Source of the DNA: a virus
Reading direction: 5' to 3' (one strand)
Virus record (IMG/VR): IMGVR_UViG_3300028840_003815
Location: 1 to 61,424 of that record
Length of the DNA: 61,424 nucleotides
Positions 54,311 to 61,424 of the stretch are shown in pieces. How positions within the stretch are numbered: the stretch's first letter is position 1; every line of letters begins with the position of its first letter. The translations under genes were made by a program, and so were the position numbers. Under the pieces are notes generated by a model. It was given only the letters and a program-made list of their open reading frames with translations. It searched no databases and was not told the origin of the DNA.

Positions 54311-55124
54311 AATAAAAAAGCTTGAAAAGAATATTCTAAATCTTTATCAGGCGGAATACCCAAAGGGGAAAGCTAAATTTAAGATTGCTCAAGCTACAAA
54401 AGTTCATAAGGGAATGATAAGGCTTATGAACACTGAATATAATACGGCGATGCAGTCAATTACTAATGAATATTCAAAAGTCATTTCTGCCATTCAAGCG
54501 GAGTTTGCAGCACTTGAAGTTCCGGTAAGCTTTACCAATGTTGATTCAAAGATTTTTTCAGAATTACAAACAACTGCTTATAATTCCTTTAATCAATTGG
54601 GAAATAAAGCATTAAACGAATTATCGCAAAGTTTATATAACGGTGTGGCATTAGGTTCTGACTTTGCGTCTCTTGTAGGCGAAATGAAGGGCGCTCTTAT
54701 AGGGCTTGAGACGGTTACAGGCACGTCTTTAGCGTCTTATGCCTCAAGATATGCACATGATAGCTTAATGTCTTATTATTCGACTGTTCAGAAGCGTACC
54801 GCAAAAAAAGCCGGATTAAACTATTTCTTATATATGGGGAATATCCAGTTTAATACAAGACCGTTTTGTGCTGCCCGTGCTGGATTGGTTTTTTCAGAAT
54901 CTCAAATCGACTCCTGGAATAATATGAGTTGGCGAGGTCAATCCGGTGATGTTTGGACAAATCGGGGTGGTTTCAGATGCAGGCATTCATTTCATGCTGT
55001 TGATCCGGAATGGATCAAAGAGGGCAAGATTGAAGTTCAGTCTATTTTTGATGAAAAGCCAGACTTGATGACAGCTAAAAATGCTGCTGCTGTTGAAAAG
55101 GAAAAGGCAAGGATGTATGGCTAA
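54225..55124 (+). CDS. Minor head protein (SPP1 gp7-like)
   Basis: A 299-aa protein with an N-terminal helical part and the C-terminal SPP1 gp7 signature: NIQFNTRPFCAARAGLVFSE, SQIDSWNNMSWRGQSGD, then GGFRCRHSFHAVDPEW (C and H conserved). Family members bind portal and help DNA ejection or head assembly. Its first bases form D2 copy 2. Confidence 0.85.
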   Translation: MAEINDIFQATEDKIDSLLKTNDANIVKSIKKLEKNILNLYQAEYPKGKAKFKIAQATKVHKGMIRLMNTEYNTAMQSITNEYSKVISAIQAEFAALEVPVSFTNVDSKIFSELQTTAYNSFNQLGNKALNELSQSLYNGVALGSDFASLVGEMKGALIGLETVTGTSLASYASRYAHDSLMSYYSTVQKRTAKKAGLNYFLYMGNIQFNTRPFCAARAGLVFSESQIDSWNNMSWRGQSGDVWTNRGGFRCRHSFHAVDPEWIKEGKIEVQSIFDEKPDLMTAKNAAAVEKEKARMYG

Positions 55125-55548
55125 ACCTGTAAAAATCAAGGGGCTTGATGAATTATTTAAAAAGCTTGACCCGATAAACATTTTTGATTCAGAGCGTACT
55201 TTGTCAAAAATGGCAGCATATGGGAAAACCAAAATACTTTCCAGAACATCTTCTGGAAAAGACTATTTAAACAGACCATTTAAGCCATATACTGAAGCAT
55301 ATAAGCAGACCCGTTCAAAGCTTGGTTTGCCAAGTAAAAAACCTGATTTATTTAAAACAGGCAGGATGCTTGGCAGTTTATCTTTTTATCTTGAAAAAGA
55401 TGAAGCTCATTTATTCTTTTTGAATCCACAAGAAAGTCTTAAAGCCTATGTAAATAACAAAATAAGGAATTTCTTTGAATTTAATGATAAAGATGAAAAA
55501 GGAATGCTGCGTATTGCTGAAACTGATATAAAAAAGGCTTTGAAATAA
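55117..55548 (+). CDS. Tail completion/virion morphogenesis protein
   Basis: A 143-aa basic protein starting at an ATG that overlaps the previous stop. AAYGKTKILSRTSSGKDYLN then RPFKPYTEAYKQTRSKLG and DLFKTGRMLGSLSFYLEKDE fits the phage virion morphogenesis (gpG/gp10-like) family. The stop is followed two bases later by parS-like palindrome site 5. Confidence 0.72.
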   Translation: MAKPVKIKGLDELFKKLDPINIFDSERTLSKMAAYGKTKILSRTSSGKDYLNRPFKPYTEAYKQTRSKLGLPSKKPDLFKTGRMLGSLSFYLEKDEAHLFFLNPQESLKAYVNNKIRNFFEFNDKDEKGMLRIAETDIKKALK

Positions 55549-55550
55549 AA

Positions 55551-55566
55551 TGTTCTACGTGGAACA
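55551..55566. repeat. parS-like palindrome, site 5
   Basis: TGTTCTACGTGGAACA. Flanks (AAAA left, ATTAAA right) match the other sites in reverse orientation. It lies 16 kb from the other four, between two tail genes. Confidence 0.65.
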
Positions 55567-55587
55567 ATTAAACAGGACTGTAAAAAA

Positions 55588-56043
55588 ATGGCTCATGACT
55601 CAATAAGAGAACAGATAATCCAAAATGTTATTGATACAGTTCAAAATATTGAGAATGTAAAATCTGTTGAGCGCTCCCACCCGGCAACCCCTACTATATT
55701 AAAAAAAATTCCATCAACGCAATTACCGAGAATAGGCATAACAGCCGGACTTCCTAAGCCTGAAAAAACTTTAGGCGATAAAATGGGTGATAATGATTTT
55801 AAGATTAATTCAAATCTTCAAATTGTATTATCATTTTTTGCTCAACATAAAACAAGCCCTGATAAATGGATTTCATTTTATTTAGATGAGTTATGGAGAG
55901 AATTATATAAAGATCAAACACGGGGCGGCTTGGCAGTTTTAACTAATTTAGAGCCGGATATTGAAGACGGGGTAGAAAGTCCGTATATAGGCTTTTATCT
56001 TATTATTACAGTAAACTATTATCATGATACAAAGGGGATATAA
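55588..56043 (+). CDS. Tail terminator-like protein
   Basis: A 151-aa protein. IREQIIQNVIDTVQNIENVK ... FKINSNLQIVLSFFAQHKTS ... GVESPYIGFYLIITVNYYHD is the alpha-beta layout of tail terminator/minor tail proteins, and it directly precedes the major tail gene. Caps the tail tube. Confidence 0.7.
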   Translation: MAHDSIREQIIQNVIDTVQNIENVKSVERSHPATPTILKKIPSTQLPRIGITAGLPKPEKTLGDKMGDNDFKINSNLQIVLSFFAQHKTSPDKWISFYLDELWRELYKDQTRGGLAVLTNLEPDIEDGVESPYIGFYLIITVNYYHDTKGI

Positions 56044-56045
56044 AA

Positions 56046-56795
56046 ATGGCTGGAGGCACTGAATTATCAAAGACAAATTTTGCGTTAGGTAAAGGAGAAT
56101 TACTTTTTGATGAAAAAGTGGATGGCTCTTATACCGGTTTAATCCCATTCGGAAACGTACCGGAGTTATCAACTTCGTTTGAAATTGAATCGCTCCAGGT
56201 TTATTCCAGTATGGAAGGCTTGAAAAAACTTGAATTAGATCAAGTTATTTCGGTAGCTCCCAAAATTTCATTTGTTGTTAATAATATGACAGCCAGGAAT
56301 TTTGGTTTAAACACAATGGGAAATCAAACATCAGTTTCACAGGCTTCGGGGATAGATACAACTTTTGAGTTTACATCAAAAAAATTCCAGTATTTTGACA
56401 CTGGATATAGAGATATATCGGATGTAACAATTCCGACATATTCAGAAAATACGGATTTCATTGTTTATAGTAAAATGGGTTACATTTTCATCCCCGCCGA
56501 CTCCACAATTGCGGATGATACAACAGTAACAGCAACTTTTGATGTGGCAGCAAAAGATTATGAAAGCGTTTCAATGTTCACAAGAACAGCTATTGAAGGC
56601 AAGATGGTCTTTTTGGGTGCTAATCCATCTGGCTATCAGCCACTATGGAAGGATGTCCATGTATCACTCAAACCTGCAGGTGAACTGGCTTTTATTTCCG
56701 ATGGTGATGTTTTGTCAATGGCGTTTGAGGGAACAATTATAAGCAATGCCACTGCCAACCCCACCTATCCTTATGGAAAAATTGATTTATTATAA
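56046..56795 (+). CDS. Major tail protein
   Basis: A 249-aa beta-rich protein (LIPFGNVPELSTSFEIESLQ, ISFVVNNMTARNFGLNTMGN, AIEGKMVFLGANPSGYQPLW). Position between terminator and chaperones and size fit the tail tube protein. No sheath gene is seen, so the tail is non-contractile. Confidence 0.85.
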   Translation: MAGGTELSKTNFALGKGELLFDEKVDGSYTGLIPFGNVPELSTSFEIESLQVYSSMEGLKKLELDQVISVAPKISFVVNNMTARNFGLNTMGNQTSVSQASGIDTTFEFTSKKFQYFDTGYRDISDVTIPTYSENTDFIVYSKMGYIFIPADSTIADDTTVTATFDVAAKDYESVSMFTRTAIEGKMVFLGANPSGYQPLWKDVHVSLKPAGELAFISDGDVLSMAFEGTIISNATANPTYPYGKIDLL

Positions 56796-56817
56796 TATCT
56801 AAATAAAAGGGGTGTAT

Positions 56818-57246
56818 ATGGCTCGTATTGCAAAGATTTTAAAGATTGAAGGCAGAAAAGAGTACACAATTAAGGAGTTGAAAAACAGCCATTCCAAACA
56901 AATTATCTTGATGATAAAAGAAATGGAAGACATAAACAGCTTCGATTCATTGACTGCCTTTTTTTCTCAAAATTTGAAAAAGATTTTAGAATGGGTTTCA
57001 AATATTCCGATTGAAGATTTTGAAGACTTTTCGCATTCCGAAACCGCTCAAGTCTGGGAAATGTTCAAGTCTATAAACCCTTTTTTTTTGCAAACAATCA
57101 AGCTGTTGAAAGTCAAAGAAAATCTGGGAAGGATGACAAACTTGGGATGGGAGGGGTTTATGATGGGTTATGCAAGATCGTTGCAAAACTTATCAGAAAC
57201 GGACACTCAGAAGCCTGGGATTACGGATGGCACTTCTCCGAAATAG
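56818..57246 (+). CDS. Tail assembly chaperone (zero-frame product)
   Basis: A 142-aa protein with AAAAGGGGTGTAT before the ATG. MARIAKILKIEGRKEYTIKE then FFSQNLKKILEWVSNIPIED is the usual helical layout. A T9 run at 57081-57089 gives the slippery site T TTT TTT in the right phase. Ribosomes that slip -1 there make the longer chaperone. Confidence 0.8.
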   Translation: MARIAKILKIEGRKEYTIKELKNSHSKQIILMIKEMEDINSFDSLTAFFSQNLKKILEWVSNIPIEDFEDFSHSETAQVWEMFKSINPFFLQTIKLLKVKENLGRMTNLGWEGFMMGYARSLQNLSETDTQKPGITDGTSPK

Positions 57247-57437
57247 CAATAAATGAACTGATAGAATCACAACGGCAATATCAAAGAGATATTGCCGTTG
57301 CTATAAATATGGCTTTTGCTGATGAAAAGAAATTGAATGAGTTCCTTAATCCTGAAAATGAAAAGAAGACAGATAATGATAATGGATTAGGGGAATGGAA
57401 AAGACTCGCTAATACTTTAAATTCGCTCGGTAATTAA
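57087..57437 (+). CDS. Tail assembly chaperone, -1 frameshift extension
   Basis: After a -1 slip at 57081-57087 the frame is open for 116 codons (FANNQAVESQRKSGKDDKLG ... LIRNGHSEAWDYGWHFSEIA ... INELIESQRQYQRDIAVAIN). The extended product would be about 206 aa. An internal ATG at 57147 lacks a ribosome site. GT-type chaperones bind the tape measure and tube proteins; the arrangement is as in lambda gpG/gpGT. Confidence 0.8.
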   Translation, partial: FANNQAVESQRKSGKDDKLGMGGVYDGLCKIVAKLIRNGHSEAWDYGWHFSEIAINELIESQRQYQRDIAVAINMAFADEKKLNEFLNPENEKKTDNDNGLGEWKRLANTLNSLGN

Positions 57438-57443
57438 AAATTT

Positions 57444-60400
57444 ATGTCATCAAAAATTGAAATTATAATAGCTCTCAAAAATGCAACTAAAGCCGGATTG
57501 GATTCCGTAAAAAAAGGTTTAACCGGCATTCAGGGCGCTGCTAATAATGTTTCAGATTCCTTGTTTAATCTGAAAAGCGGGCTTGCGACTATCGGAGTGG
57601 GAGCGGGTTTAAATCAAGTCATTTCTACATTTGCAAGTTTTGATGACCAGATGCGGAGCGTGGGCGCTATTGCGGGAGCTACCGGAGATCAACTTGCGCT
57701 CATGACGGCTAAAGCCGAGGCTTTAGGCTCTGAAACTCGTTATTCTGCTACACAGGCAGCAGAGGGAATGCAGTTTTTATCAATGGCTGGCTTTGATGTA
57801 GGGCAGTCTATGGAAGCCATTGACGGCGTGTTAGAACTGGCAGCAGCTAACATGATGGACTTAGGGCAAGCTTCTGATATTGCCACAAATGTTTTATCCG
57901 GCATGAGTCTCCCCATTGAAGATTTAGGAAGGGTAAACGATGTTCTTACAAAAACTGCTTTTTCCGCAACTACAAGTGTAATAGAATTAGGGGAAGCAAT
58001 GAAGATTGCAGGCCCCGCAGCAGACGGTTCAAACATGTCATTGGAAAAGGTTGTTTCTGTTTTGGGTGGGCTTGGTAATAAAGGTATTCGAGGGGCGGAA
58101 GCGGGTAATGCAGTCAAGCGTATGCTTATGGCATTACAGTCTCCCACTGCCAGAGCAAAAAAACAGCTTTCTGATTTAGGAATAGAATTAACAGATCAAG
58201 AAGGGAAATTTCGAGGTTTAATTCCTATATTAAAAGATATGGGTAAATCCCAGATTGATCTTGCTCAGTCAACTGAAATTTTTGGCAAGTTTACAGCAAC
58301 ATCTGCCCTTGCTGCTGCTAAAAGTTCAATATCTATTGAAAATTTAGAACAAACACTCAAATCCGCAGCCGGAACAGCAAAGAAAGCTGCAACTGAAATG
58401 GAGGCCGGTCTCGGCGGTTCTATCAGGGCTTTAAAATCTGCATGGGAAGGTCTTCAAATTGCTTTTGGGAAAGGGCTTGAAAGCGGTGCTATAAGCTTTG
58501 TTCAATTCCTTACTGCTGAATTTAGAAATCTCACAGAAACAATAAAGGCTTTAAATACAGATGGTTCTCTTAATAAATGGAGAGATTTATTTGTAACAGC
58601 ACTTAAAGAAACGTATAATCAGATAGTTTCTTTTTCTAAAATTTTATTAGAATTGCTGGATATTTTTTCACCTGTAATAAAACAACTTATTGAAATAACA
58701 CCGTATGTAGTAGCTTTTGGAGCTGCTGCTTTCACGACTTCTAAATCTATCGAGTTGATGAATGGAGCTATCAGTCTAACAACTGCTGCAATGGATATGT
58801 TACGCAAAGTTTTTTATGCTGATATTTTAGGCACTTCTATTGCACGAATCCAAAGATTGACAATGGAGTTCGGTATTCTCCGCACGGCTGCAATGGGGAT
58901 GCAGGCGGTAATGAGTACGGTATGGGGGTTTTTCCTTGTTCCGGCTGCTATCGGCGTGGCATTAGGCACTTTGATTGCTAACTTTGACAAAGTAGCTGAT
59001 GCCGCTGTAATTTCATTTAATGCTGTAAGGAATGTTTTATCTGGAACAAGCAAAAAAAATCAGGCAGAATTAGAAAATTTAATAGCGATTACTGATAAAG
59101 TCATTAATAAGTATGCTGAATTTAAAAATGTAAAGCTTCCTGCTGATATTGCTTCAGAATCAATTCAATCGTTAAAAACACTTAATGATGAGTTGAATAG
59201 ATCAAAAACATATTGGAGTTCATATATTACACAATTAGAAGCCACAAACGATGGAAGTCGGGAAATGGCTATCCTAATTGAAGATGCAAAAGAGAAACTT
59301 AACGCAGTTAAATCTGCTCTTATATCAGTTCAACAGGAAATGCAAGCCTATGGTGAAAGCTATCAGTCTGCAATAGATCAGGCAAGTAAAGTACATGAGA
59401 ATCATTTAAAATTAATTAACGATCTTACTGAAAAGCAAATAACTGAAGAAATGGCAGCCCGCAGAAAAGCCCTGTCTGATGCTGAAAAAGCTTATAGGGA
59501 TTCCGGCAAAACAGAAACGGCTGAATTAGAAAAACTTCAGGCTGAAAAACAGAAAATTATTTCTGAATCTGAAAATAAAATTATTGGATTCCGCAAAGCT
59601 GCTGCTGAAAATATCCAGAGTACTGCGGCAGATGAGATCGCCATTGCAGAAAGTATCAGGGATGAAAAGTTACGGATTTTACAAGATCAACTTGAAAGGG
59701 AAGTAGTTAATCAAGGACAATTTTCACAACAAAAAAATGAAATTATAAAACAATACGAAGCTGAAAAAGTAAAGATTTCAGAAACTACTGAAAAAGCAGC
59801 AGCGAAAGCAATTGAGTCTATACAGAAAGAGAGTGTTAAGAATTATCTTAAAAGTGTAGAGTCTCGAAATAAGCAGGAAAAATTAATCTATGAGTCAAAA
59901 ATAAAAGAGATTGAGAAGCTTGAATCCAAAGGAGCTATTTCATATAAAAAAGCTAATGAACTAAAAGAAAAAGAAACCATTGATTTTTATAAGAAAATTG
60001 CAGATAGGGCAAGGGTAAATTTTGCGGACGCTGCAAAAGTTTATGATACAGATTCAACAAAATATATTGACTCTCTTGAAAATAAGCTTAAAGCAGAACA
60101 AAATTTAAGCGATAAAATTGTCGAGGTAAACAGAAATAAACAGCAACAAATAAAAGCCCTTGAGGATGCTGAACTCGGTTTAAGAAAAGCTCAAATGGAT
60201 GCGGAACTTGCAAAAACTGAGCAATGGCTTGAGGCCGGGGTTATTTCCGCAGAGACGGCTGCTTATAGAAAGATAGATGCTGAAAAAGAATTTTACACAT
60301 TCAAGCTTGATATGGCTAAAAAAGCCGTTTCTGAATTAGCTGAAGCCGGAAAACAGGAAACTGCTGATTATAAAAATGCGGTAGCTGAAAAAATTGCAGC

Positions 60401-61424
60401 AGAACAGGAGCTTGAAACTGTAAGGATTTCAGCTTATAAAAATGTTTCTCAAAATTTAAAAGAGGTTGGAACTGAAGCTAAAAAAACACTTGATACTGTT
60501 GATGGGAAAGAATCTACATTAAAAGTTAATACACAACAAGCCAAAGAAGGGATTCATGAAAGCAAATCCCTTTTTGAGCAATTCACAGTCGCAGCCGGGT
60601 CGCCTGTTCAGGTTCCTACAATAGATATTAATGCGGATTCAGGGGCAGGGCCGGTTCCGTTCCATGAGGGTATTCAGCAAATCACAGAAGATTTTGAAGC
60701 AATGAAAACTAAAGTTGCTGATGCTGAAATACGGGGAGTTGTAGGCTTTGACGTAGACAGCCAGACGCTTGATGACGGGTTGGGATATGTTCAATCTGCT
60801 TTTGATACACTTATGACTGACTTGTCCGGGCGTTCTACTCAGTACGGGGCTGACTTTGCTTCTATAATGCAAGATGGGGGTGCGGCTGCCATGACTATGG
60901 CTCAAGATGTTATTAGTCATGGAGAAGAAATGATTTCAGCACTTACGCAGTCTATTTCTGATTTCGGGAATCAGATAGCAGCCATTGAAGCGGAGATATT
61001 GGGGGTTGGAGCTAATACAGAAGAACAGATTCGGACGTTACAGCAGGGCTTGATGTCCGATTATGAAGTTTGGATGGCAGACAGAGCCAGAGTTGATGAG
61101 CTTTATGCCGAAGGAAAAGCGGCACTTGAGCAGGGGAATTATGAAAAGTCAAAAGAATTAATGCTGGCTGCTCAAGACTTGGCAAAAGGACTGGCTCAGG
61201 AAGTTACAGACGCTAATGGAGAAGTCGTTGTCTCATTGGAAGAAGCCACAACACAGGCGATTGCACTTGTTGAGCAGGCCGGGGCAGGAGCGACTACTGC
61301 ATTAGAAGGGCAGAGAGATGCTTTGTCAGGACAGCAGGATGCAGCCAGAAAAGAGTTGCAAAACACTGAAGCAGTTGTGTCTTCAATGCAGAATGCCATA
61401 GATCAATTTTCCTCAATGTTTAAA
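57444..61424 (+). CDS. Tail tape measure protein, N-terminal and central part (continues at position 1)
   Basis: This ORF begins at an ATG just after the tail chaperone stop and is still open at the end of the window. Because 61281-61424 equals 1-144, it continues in frame to a stop at 957, giving about 1597 aa. Residues of roughly 55-280 match the TP901-type tape-measure core: DDQMRSVGAIAGATGD, then SETRYSATQAAEGMQFLSMA. A hydrophobic stretch lies at about 390-510 (for example VWGFFLVPAAIGVALGTLIA). Long charged helical segments rich in Glu, Lys and Ala follow at about 560-1020 and are probably coiled coil. Family knowledge: the protein sets tail length and passes through the tail tube during DNA delivery. 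Its position after the frameshifted chaperones and before tail-tip genes is the usual siphovirus order. Confidence 0.95.
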   Translation, partial: MSSKIEIIIALKNATKAGLDSVKKGLTGIQGAANNVSDSLFNLKSGLATIGVGAGLNQVISTFASFDDQMRSVGAIAGATGDQLALMTAKAEALGSETRYSATQAAEGMQFLSMAGFDVGQSMEAIDGVLELAAANMMDLGQASDIATNVLSGMSLPIEDLGRVNDVLTKTAFSATTSVIELGEAMKIAGPAADGSNMSLEKVVSVLGGLGNKGIRGAEAGNAVKRMLMALQSPTARAKKQLSDLGIELTDQEGKFRGLIPILKDMGKSQIDLAQSTEIFGKFTATSALAAAKSSISIENLEQTLKSAAGTAKKAATEMEAGLGGSIRALKSAWEGLQIAFGKGLESGAISFVQFLTAEFRNLTETIKALNTDGSLNKWRDLFVTALKETYNQIVSFSKILLELLDIFSPVIKQLIEITPYVVAFGAAAFTTSKSIELMNGAISLTTAAMDMLRKVFYADILGTSIARIQRLTMEFGILRTAAMGMQAVMSTVWGFFLVPAAIGVALGTLIANFDKVADAAVISFNAVRNVLSGTSKKNQAELENLIAITDKVINKYAEFKNVKLPADIASESIQSLKTLNDELNRSKTYWSSYITQLEATNDGSREMAILIEDAKEKLNAVKSALISVQQEMQAYGESYQSAIDQASKVHENHLKLINDLTEKQITEEMAARRKALSDAEKAYRDSGKTETAELEKLQAEKQKIISESENKIIGFRKAAAENIQSTAADEIAIAESIRDEKLRILQDQLEREVVNQGQFSQQKNEIIKQYEAEKVKISETTEKAAAKAIESIQKESVKNYLKSVESRNKQEKLIYESKIKEIEKLESKGAISYKKANELKEKETIDFYKKIADRARVNFADAAKVYDTDSTKYIDSLENKLKAEQNLSDKIVEVNRNKQQQIKALEDAELGLRKAQMDAELAKTEQWLEAGVISAETAAYRKIDAEKEFYTFKLDMAKKAVSELAEAGKQETADYKNAVAEKIAAEQELETVRISAYKNVSQNLKEVGTEAKKTLDTVDGKESTLKVNTQQAKEGIHESKSLFEQFTVAAGSPVQVPTIDINADSGAGPVPFHEGIQQITEDFEAMKTKVADAEIRGVVGFDVDSQTLDDGLGYVQSAFDTLMTDLSGRSTQYGADFASIMQDGGAAAMTMAQDVISHGEEMISALTQSISDFGNQIAAIEAEILGVGANTEEQIRTLQQGLMSDYEVWMADRARVDELYAEGKAALEQGNYEKSKELMLAAQDLAKGLAQEVTDANGEVVVSLEEATTQAIALVEQAGAGATTALEGQRDALSGQQDAARKELQNTEAVVSSMQNAIDQFSSMFK
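61281..61424. repeat. End copy of the 144-bp overlap (circular closure)
   Basis: Identical to 1-144 and in frame within the tape-measure gene. Most likely an assembly overlap from a circular or circularly permuted genome. Confidence 0.95.

Noticed and set aside
58619-59053. Minus-strand frames inside the tape-measure gene
   Set aside because: Mirror frames of the long coding region, hydrophobic composition only.
61281-61424. True 144-bp direct terminal repeat of the virion DNA
   Set aside because: Cannot be excluded, but it lies inside the tape-measure coding frame and is the size of a typical assembly overlap; circular permutation is simpler.
1-61424. tRNA genes and an integrase gene
   Set aside because: I looked for tRNA-like T-loop words and for tyrosine or serine recombinase motifs and saw none; a covariance-model scan would be needed to exclude a tRNA.

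Overview
The window is a complete tailed-phage genome of siphovirus type. The first 144 bases are repeated exactly as the last 144 (1-144 = 61281-61424), and the tape-measure gene reads in frame across that junction. The unique circular (or circularly permuted) length is therefore 61,280 bp. No integrase was recognised, although two anti-repressor/Rha-type regulators and a KilA-N protein are present, so the lifestyle is open. DNA is visibly A+T-rich. Promoters are sigma70-like (TTGACA plus TATAAT-like boxes), Shine-Dalgarno sites are strong, and the standard bacterial code fits (TGA is used as stop in many ATGA gene overlaps). A stand-alone anaerobic ribonucleotide-reductase zinc peptide hints at an anaerobic bacterial host; that is inference.

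Layout. 41.8-61.4 kb and 1-5 kb (plus strand) form the virion module: fibre-like proteins, NrdD-type peptide, Dam-type methylase, MazG-like protein, terminase small and large subunits, a small HExxH protein, portal, scaffold, major capsid, connectors, SPP1 gp7-like minor head protein, tail completion proteins, major tail protein, frameshifted tail chaperones, a tape measure of about 1597 aa that crosses the ends, then tail-tip/baseplate proteins including a SPRY-domain protein. A three-gene minus-strand island (49.65-50.6 kb) interrupts this module between portal and scaffold.

5.0-30.1 kb (mostly minus strand) is a long array of small early genes: zinc-ribbon proteins, ORF6N and Rha-like regulators, a dNMP-kinase-like P-loop protein, ThyX, a membrane PAS protein, an XhlA/holin-like protein, a cysteine/glycine-rich protein, an N-acetylmuramoyl-L-alanine amidase, an ASCH protein, a DUF1064-like nuclease, and a recombination pair (RecE/DUF3799-like exonuclease and Gp3-like protein). 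At least seven copies of one promoter-plus-element unit and many G+C-rich intergenic hairpins punctuate this array.

30.1-41.7 kb (plus strand) is the replication and cargo module: HTH protein, primase-helicase, a 64-bp perfect inverted repeat with 13 GTTACC/GGTAAC words (candidate origin), RecD2-like helicase and SSB. Then comes a cassette region (KilA-N, pentapeptide-repeat, DUF262, dCTP deaminase and small unknown genes). In it three genes carry the same predicted three-way-junction 5' leader RNA, and gene junctions carry parS-like palindromes. A fifth palindrome lies far away among the tail genes. The leader RNA/palindrome system and the origin-like inverted repeat are the most novel signals seen.
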